In this document: piece by piece, positions 59,140 through 64,000 of the stretch
How the letters are laid out: each line of letters begins with the position of its first letter
Numbering within the stretch: position 1 is the first letter of the stretch
NCBI GenBank assembly: GCA_002420145.1
Contig: DIHL01000023.1
Coordinates: 310,001-374,000 of the forward strand
Source: Bacteroidetes bacterium UBA5697
Lineage (GTDB): Bacteria; Bacteroidota; Bacteroidia; B-17B0; Aurantibacillaceae
Direction of reading: 5' to 3'
Length of the DNA stretch: 64,000 nucleotides
Program-made: the position numbers and the translations under genes
Notes under the pieces: generated by a model
Told to the model about the DNA's origin: nothing
The model's database searches: none
What the model saw: the letters and a program-made list of their open reading frames with translations, nothing else

Positions 59140-61395
59140 ATGTCTAATACAACTTCAAAATATATCTGTTTTACGTGGCTTTTAGTATGGTCGCCATTTA
59201 TCATTCTATTTTTACTAGTGAGTTTTATATCTCTCGAAGTATTTACTGATTTACCAAGTGTTGCCGAACTTCAAAACCCTAAAAGTAATTTAGCTACTGT
59301 TATTTATAGTAGTGACATGAAAACCTTGGGGAAGTATTATGCCGAGAATAGGGTGAGCGTTAAATATTATGAGCTAGACAAAGATTTAATAGATGCCTTG
59401 ATTGCTACCGAAGACGCTCGTTTTCACGATCATAGTGGTGTAGATGTAAGAGCGCTAGGAAGAGCAGTATTTGGAGCTTTAACAGGTAAATCAAGTAGTG
59501 GTGGAGGTAGCACATTGTCACAACAATTAGCCAAAATGATGTTCCCTCGTCAAAAATTAAGTAAGCCTAAAATGGTATTGCAAAAATTGAAAGAATGGGT
59601 TATCGCAGCTCGTTTAGAGAGAAATTATACCAAAGATGAAATCCTAGCCTTATACTTAAATAAGTTTGACTTCTTAAATCAAGCAGTTGGAGTTAAATCG
59701 GCAGCGCAAATATATTTTAATAGAAGTCAAGATAGTTTAGAAGTTCAACAAGCAGCAATGCTTATTGGGATGGCGAAAAACCCTTCACTATTTAATCCCA
59801 TTAAAAAAGCAGATACTACCCTGCACAGAAGAAATGTGGTAATGATGCAAATGGTTGTAAATGGTTTTTTAACCAAAGAAAAATATGATAGTTTAAAAAA
59901 ATTGCCATTAGGAATTATTTATCATCCCGAAGATCATAATGATGGATTGGCTCCTTATTTTAGAGAATATTTAAGAGAATATTTTTTAAAAGAATGGTGC
60001 GCAAAACACATTAATCCCGAAACAAATAAGCCTTATAATATTTATAAAGATGGTTTAAAGATTTACACAACAATTGATTCTCGTATGCAACAATATGCTG
60101 AAGAAGCAGTAAATGAGCATATGACCGATTTACAAAAAATGTTTACTAAAGAATGTAAAACAAAAAAGAATGCTCCTTTTGCATGGAACGTGAATAAAGA
60201 ACAAATTGAAAACATCATGATGAGTTCAATGAAACGAAGTGACAGATATCGTTCATTAAAAAATGCAGGCTTATCAAAAGAACAAATTGTAGCAGAGTTT
60301 AAAAAACCTGTTTCAATGACTGTTTATAGTTTACGTGGAGATATAGACACTACAATGTCGCCATGGGACAGCATCCGTTATTACAAGAGTTTTTTACACA
60401 CTGGTTTTGTTTCTATTGAGCCAACTACAGGATATGTAAAAGCTTGGGTTGGAGGGGTAAATCACAGACATTTTAAATTTGATCATGCAAAGGTTGGAAG
60501 AAGACAAGTAGGTTCCACTTTTAAACCATTTGTATATGCCATGGCTATTCAAGAAGGCTACTCTCCATGTTATCAAGTTCCTAATGTAAGAACATGTATC
60601 GAAATTCCTGATCAACCAGCTTGGTGTCCTGATAACTCAGATGGTGATAAAGGAACAGGAAAAATGGTAACGTTGCGATATGCTTTAGCAGGATCAATTA
60701 ATTATGTGACAGCTTGGGTAATGAAACAATTTCCGCCGGAAGCTTTAGTGACTTTAGTTCGACGTCTTGGCATTACATCTCCAATAGATGCTGTTCCATC
60801 TATTTGTTTGGGTACTCCTGATATTTCAGTATTTGAAATGGTGGCTGCTAATGCCACGTTCGCAAATAAAGGCACTTACATACAGCCTACATTTATTACT
60901 CGTATTGAAGATAAAAATGGAAAAGTATTAGAAGAGTTTTTTCCAGAAACAGATGAGGTATTCAGTGAAGAAAAAGCTTACGCCATGATTCAGTTAATGA
61001 GAGGCGTTGTAGATTATGGTACGGGACAACGTTTAAGATTTAGATATAACTTGCGTAATGAAATAGCAGGAAAAACTGGCACTACTCAAAATAATGCCGA
61101 TGGTTGGTTTATGGGATTAACACCTGATTTAGTAGCAGGTTGCTGGGTAGGTGGAGAAGAACGAAGTGTGCATTTTAATTCAACCAACGAAGGACAAGGC
61201 GCTAGTATGGCTTTGCCGATTTGGGGTAAGTTTTTTCAAAAAGTATATGCTGATCCTAATTTAAAAATTTCAAAAAACGGTTTTGTTAAACCTTCAAGTA
61301 TGGGTGATGTACAATTAGATTGTAGTGCTTTTGATGCTCAGTCTGCGAAGGATATTCCGATGGAAAATTTAGATTTTGACGGAGGAAGTAATTAA
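59140..61395 (+). CDS. Class A penicillin-binding protein 1A (transglycosylase/transpeptidase)
   Basis: PBP1A polymerises and cross-links peptidoglycan. The 751-residue protein has a membrane anchor (residues about 10-35), then a GT51 domain with catalytic Glu91 (IATEDARFHDHSG) and GGSTLSQQLAKMMF. The transpeptidase domain has Ser459-Lys462 (VGSTFKPF), Ser519-x-Asn521 (SIN) and Lys645-Thr-Gly (AGKTGTT). All motifs are intact, so both activities should be present. The stop overlaps the convergent GT-C gene by 4 bp. Confidence 0.96.
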   Translation: MSNTTSKYICFTWLLVWSPFIILFLLVSFISLEVFTDLPSVAELQNPKSNLATVIYSSDMKTLGKYYAENRVSVKYYELDKDLIDALIATEDARFHDHSGVDVRALGRAVFGALTGKSSSGGGSTLSQQLAKMMFPRQKLSKPKMVLQKLKEWVIAARLERNYTKDEILALYLNKFDFLNQAVGVKSAAQIYFNRSQDSLEVQQAAMLIGMAKNPSLFNPIKKADTTLHRRNVVMMQMVVNGFLTKEKYDSLKKLPLGIIYHPEDHNDGLAPYFREYLREYFLKEWCAKHINPETNKPYNIYKDGLKIYTTIDSRMQQYAEEAVNEHMTDLQKMFTKECKTKKNAPFAWNVNKEQIENIMMSSMKRSDRYRSLKNAGLSKEQIVAEFKKPVSMTVYSLRGDIDTTMSPWDSIRYYKSFLHTGFVSIEPTTGYVKAWVGGVNHRHFKFDHAKVGRRQVGSTFKPFVYAMAIQEGYSPCYQVPNVRTCIEIPDQPAWCPDNSDGDKGTGKMVTLRYALAGSINYVTAWVMKQFPPEALVTLVRRLGITSPIDAVPSICLGTPDISVFEMVAANATFANKGTYIQPTFITRIEDKNGKVLEEFFPETDEVFSEEKAYAMIQLMRGVVDYGTGQRLRFRYNLRNEIAGKTGTTQNNADGWFMGLTPDLVAGCWVGGEERSVHFNSTNEGQGASMALPIWGKFFQKVYADPNLKISKNGFVKPSSMGDVQLDCSAFDAQSAKDIPMENLDFDGGSN

Positions 61396-62840
61396 TCCTT
61401 ATTTCGTTTTTTAAATAAAGTAGCTCCCGAAAAGGGATAAGTTTTTAAAAGTGTTTTGTTTGTTGTATCAAATGAATTTAAATCATTTGACTCCACATAA
61501 AAATAATCATAATCACCAGTTAAGCCATCTCTATTTACGGGTTCAAGCCAATTTAAATGAGTTGTTTCTCGGTAAAAATTTATAGTAGGTTCAAATAACC
61601 AGGTAATCCCAAGTTTAATTTTTGAATCTGATTTTTTCTTTAATGATAAATCATTCAGCATGTTTTTAGTGTCGCAGTCGTATCTCCAAGTAATATTGTA
61701 AGTTAGATTTACTGAGCTAGAAAAAATGATAATAGAAGCTATTACTACTGAGATTAAAGCTGTTGAGCCAAATGCATTAAAGAAAGCATGTTTGCTTTTT
61801 AAAAATAATATGATAGAAAGAAACGTAATAAAAAATAATGGGACAAGAAATAGAGCAAAGCGCTCTCTAAAATAACTACTTCCTAATAAAAAATGTTGTA
61901 AGGAATTGAAAATTAGGATAAGAAATAAAATAATGGAGATATAACTAAATGCGTTTGTGGTTTTGTATTTCAACTGTAAAAGAAAGATGATAATAAAGCC
62001 TACAGCGGTAAATAAAACGAGCGATTGAAAAAACATCAAAAGATATTCATAGTAAAATGAAGCATATAGATAACAAATAACACTAGTAATTACGGTATCA
62101 AATCCCTTGCTGCTATCGCTTTCAAAATTAAGCTGATTATTGTCGGAGAGTATTTTTATTGGGCCAATATAAATTAAAAACAAAGCAATAAGGGTTATAA
62201 TAATTGGTGTGTTTTTTTTAAAAATTGCACCAATAGTTTTGTTGTTCTTTAAAATAATAAACTCAAAAATCACAATGAGTGCTGCCGAATAACTGATTAT
62301 CACAAAGTTTGCTAGTACAGATAAAATAGAAACTAAGAGACTGATATAAGCGTACTTTATTAAAGATGTATAATAGAACTTTATAAAATAAAAAACACTA
62401 ATTAGCATCAAAGAAATTGAAAGAGCATAGCCTCTTGCCGAAGAAAAAAAGTCTAGTAAATAAGGATTAAAATTTAGAAGTATAAAACCAAATACAAGAA
62501 CTGATTTTGATTTTGTTTCTTTTAAAATTAAATAACTAAAGACTAGATATAAAACATGGGAAATCCAGCTGTGTAATCGTAATGAAAATTCGCTATTGCC
62601 AAATAAAGAACTTTGCCATTTCATACAAAGTGTATTTAAAATGTGGTTATTAGCAATTACTGGATCAACCTTATATGTAATAATATCCCAAACCGAAAAA
62701 TGAACATATTTTATAAAGGAAAAACTCTCATCGTGGGTAAACGATAAGGTGGCTGACCTATAGCCAGAGTATATTAACAGAAAAACACTAGATATAAAGA
62801 TGAAGCTGTTTATGCTGTTATTTAATGATTTTTCTTTCAT
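61392..62840 (-). CDS. Multi-pass membrane glycosyltransferase-like protein (GT-C fold)
   Basis: The 482-residue protein has about ten to twelve hydrophobic helices, starting with FIFISSVFLLIYSG. The first periplasmic loop carries acidic residues in SFTHDESFSFIKYV, the position of the catalytic Asp/Glu in GT-C enzymes of the ArnT/PMT type. The last about 90 residues are soluble. It likely transfers sugar from a polyprenyl carrier on the periplasmic side; donor and acceptor are unknown. It converges with PBP1A with a 4-bp overlap of the stop codons. Confidence 0.7.
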   Translation of the reverse strand: MKEKSLNNSINSFIFISSVFLLIYSGYRSATLSFTHDESFSFIKYVHFSVWDIITYKVDPVIANNHILNTLCMKWQSSLFGNSEFSLRLHSWISHVLYLVFSYLILKETKSKSVLVFGFILLNFNPYLLDFFSSARGYALSISLMLISVFYFIKFYYTSLIKYAYISLLVSILSVLANFVIISYSAALIVIFEFIILKNNKTIGAIFKKNTPIIITLIALFLIYIGPIKILSDNNQLNFESDSSKGFDTVITSVICYLYASFYYEYLLMFFQSLVLFTAVGFIIIFLLQLKYKTTNAFSYISIILFLILIFNSLQHFLLGSSYFRERFALFLVPLFFITFLSIILFLKSKHAFFNAFGSTALISVVIASIIIFSSSVNLTYNITWRYDCDTKNMLNDLSLKKKSDSKIKLGITWLFEPTINFYRETTHLNWLEPVNRDGLTGDYDYFYVESNDLNSFDTTNKTLLKTYPFSGATLFKKRNKD

Positions 62841-62954
62841 GCATGAAATGACTAAACAATCTCTAAAATCTTTATATAAGATATAATTTATTTGGCTAAA
62901 TTAGCGAAAAATTAAGAGTAGTTGAAAATAGTAACAGCCTAATAAATATTAAGT

Positions 62955-63668
62955 ATGATTAATAGAGTTGTAAAAAATGCTGAAGAAGCAGTAAAAGACA
63001 TTAAGGATAATATGACCTTATTGGTTGGTGGTTTTGGTTTATGTGGTATTCCAGAAAATTGTATTTCTGCTTTAGTAAATAAAAATGTAAAAGGATTAAC
63101 TTGTATTAGCAATAATGCAGGTGTTGATGATTTTGGATTAGGTTTGTTATTGCAAACTAAACAAATCAAAAAAATGATTTCTTCTTATGTTGGAGAAAAT
63201 GCTGAATTTGAAAGACAAATGCTTAGTGGCGAACTTGAAGTGGAGTTAATCCCTCAAGGAACTTTAGCTACTCGTTGTTTGGCTGCAGGTTACGGAATGC
63301 CAGTTATTTATACGCCTGCTGGAGTTGGAACTGAAGTTGCTATTGGAAAATCAGTGAGAACGTTTACTTATAATGGTGAAACCAAAGAATATTTGGAAGA
63401 AAAAGCGTTTGAAGCAGATTTTGCTATTGTAAAAGCTTGGAAGGGTGATACAGCTGGAAATTTAATTTTCCGTTCAACGGCTCGTAATTTTAATCCTATG
63501 ATGGCAATGGCTGGTAAAATAACTATTGCTGAGGTTGAAGAATTAGTTGAGGTTGGTCAGTTAGATCCTGATCAAATTCACACTCCTGGAATTTATGTTC
63601 ATCGTGTTTTTCAAGGACAGAATTACGAAAAACGTATTGAGCAAGTTACGGTTAGAAAAAGAGGCTAA
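62955..63668 (+). CDS. 3-oxoacid CoA-transferase subunit A
   Basis: The 237-residue protein has the subunit A pattern MTLLVGGFGLCGIPENCISAL and TCISNNAGVDDFGLGLLL, then IKKMISSYVGENAEFERQ and AGVGTEVAIGKSVRTF. The enzyme moves CoA between succinyl-CoA and a 3-oxoacid such as acetoacetate. The catalytic glutamate lies in subunit B, which would be expected next. However, the following gene is on the other strand, so subunit B is not adjacent in this window. A scoA or atoD symbol is not assigned. Confidence 0.92.
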   Translation: MINRVVKNAEEAVKDIKDNMTLLVGGFGLCGIPENCISALVNKNVKGLTCISNNAGVDDFGLGLLLQTKQIKKMISSYVGENAEFERQMLSGELEVELIPQGTLATRCLAAGYGMPVIYTPAGVGTEVAIGKSVRTFTYNGETKEYLEEKAFEADFAIVKAWKGDTAGNLIFRSTARNFNPMMAMAGKITIAEVEELVEVGQLDPDQIHTPGIYVHRVFQGQNYEKRIEQVTVRKRG

Positions 63669-64000
63669 TTATTTTTTAGCTTTATAAGTTTGGTCATAAG
63701 TCCAAATAGCATCCAATGTTATCATTGAATCTATTGATATTTTTCTTTCTTTAGATTTAACAATAACTTGATCATACCAAGACTTATCGTTTTTAATATA
63801 ATCCTTTACTGTATTTATAACACTATCTCTGTTAACAGGAACTTTGTAATGAGAGATTTGCATACCTTTAATTGGAATTTCCTCTATTAAAATTAATCTA
63901 CTCTTTAGTTGTTTTTCAACTTGTTTTTCAGGATCGTAGTAAGCGTCAAAAACATGTGTATAATAGATATCATCGTACTTTGAATAGTCAAGAGTATTGG
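63669..64000 (-). CDS. Unknown protein, C-terminal part, cut by the right edge
   Basis: The minus-strand frame is open from the right edge to a stop at 63669-63671, giving at least 109 residues. An internal Met at 63863 is not the start, because the frame continues through DPEKQVEKQLKSRLILIEEI, KG. The visible part is charged and rich in Lys, Asp and Tyr (TVKDYIKNDKSWYDQ) with no membrane segment. I do not recognise a family. It abuts the CoA-transferase stop with no gap. Confidence 0.6.
   Translation of the reverse strand, partial: NTLDYSKYDDIYYTHVFDAYYDPEKQVEKQLKSRLILIEEIPIKGMQISHYKVPVNRDSVINTVKDYIKNDKSWYDQVIVKSKERKISIDSMITLDAIWTYDQTYKAKK

Overview
The window is AT-rich, densely packed DNA from a bacterium of the phylum Bacteroidota. 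Several independent signs agree. Three secreted proteins end in type IX secretion (T9SS) sorting domains, two of type A and one of the gliding-motility/CHU_C type B. The primary sigma factor is the short 288-residue form. Many genes carry the Bacteroidota promoter element TAnnTTTG. There are families largely confined to the phylum (IPExxxVDY, DUF2480, HU-CCDC81/SPOR). Genus and species cannot be read from the sequence; a free-living Flavobacteriia- or Sphingobacteriia-like lineage is a guess.

Layout. 1-7 kb: start of an rRNA methyltransferase gene (edge), recX, hemW with a helical unknown, ung, a small lipoprotein, ytxJ, an OsmC protein, a barrel protein and lipA, followed by an inverted-repeat element. 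7-18 kb: membrane and T9SS proteins, a rimK/aspartoacylase/retropepsin trio, a tandemly duplicated PD40/TPR envelope protein, an FAD oxidoreductase overlapping a barrel gene, and an HU-CCDC81/SPOR protein. 18-28 kb: DUF1571 protein with inserted LysM, sufT-like, DUF2480, aroA, fabI, recN, rpoD, rpe, sod. 28-33.6 kb: large T9SS metalloprotease, small membrane protein, bshC. 33.8-40.5 kb: a four-gene operon encoding an SMC (MukBEF/Mks-like) complex with a secreted TPR protein embedded in it and no nuclease gene. 40.5-47.6 kb: ORF6N protein carrying a 31-bp internal palindrome, a dispersed hairpin repeat, a TSUP transporter, PpiD/SurA-like foldase, a truncated and frameshifted oxidoreductase pseudogene, and the lptC/coaX cluster. 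47.7-64 kb: tRNA-Phe, glycosyltransferase, BI-1 protein, TonB-dependent receptor, dprA, FAD oxidoreductase, giant type B T9SS adhesin, PBP1A, GT-C-like membrane protein, CoA-transferase subunit A and an unknown cut by the edge.

Most genes are housekeeping or envelope functions. Functional links visible here are bacillithiol chemistry (ytxJ, bshC, perhaps the OsmC protein), Fe-S assembly (sufT-like plus DUF2480), ribosomal or peptide glutamylation (rimK trio) and envelope assembly (lptC, PpiD-like, PBP1A, TonB receptor). A recurrent promoter architecture puts TAnnTTTG (or TAnnTTTA) only 3-7 nt before the start codon, implying leaderless or nearly leaderless mRNAs. The most unusual locus is the SMC operon at 33.8-40.5 kb. 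The most informative overlooked feature is the pseudogene at 44.3-44.6 kb.
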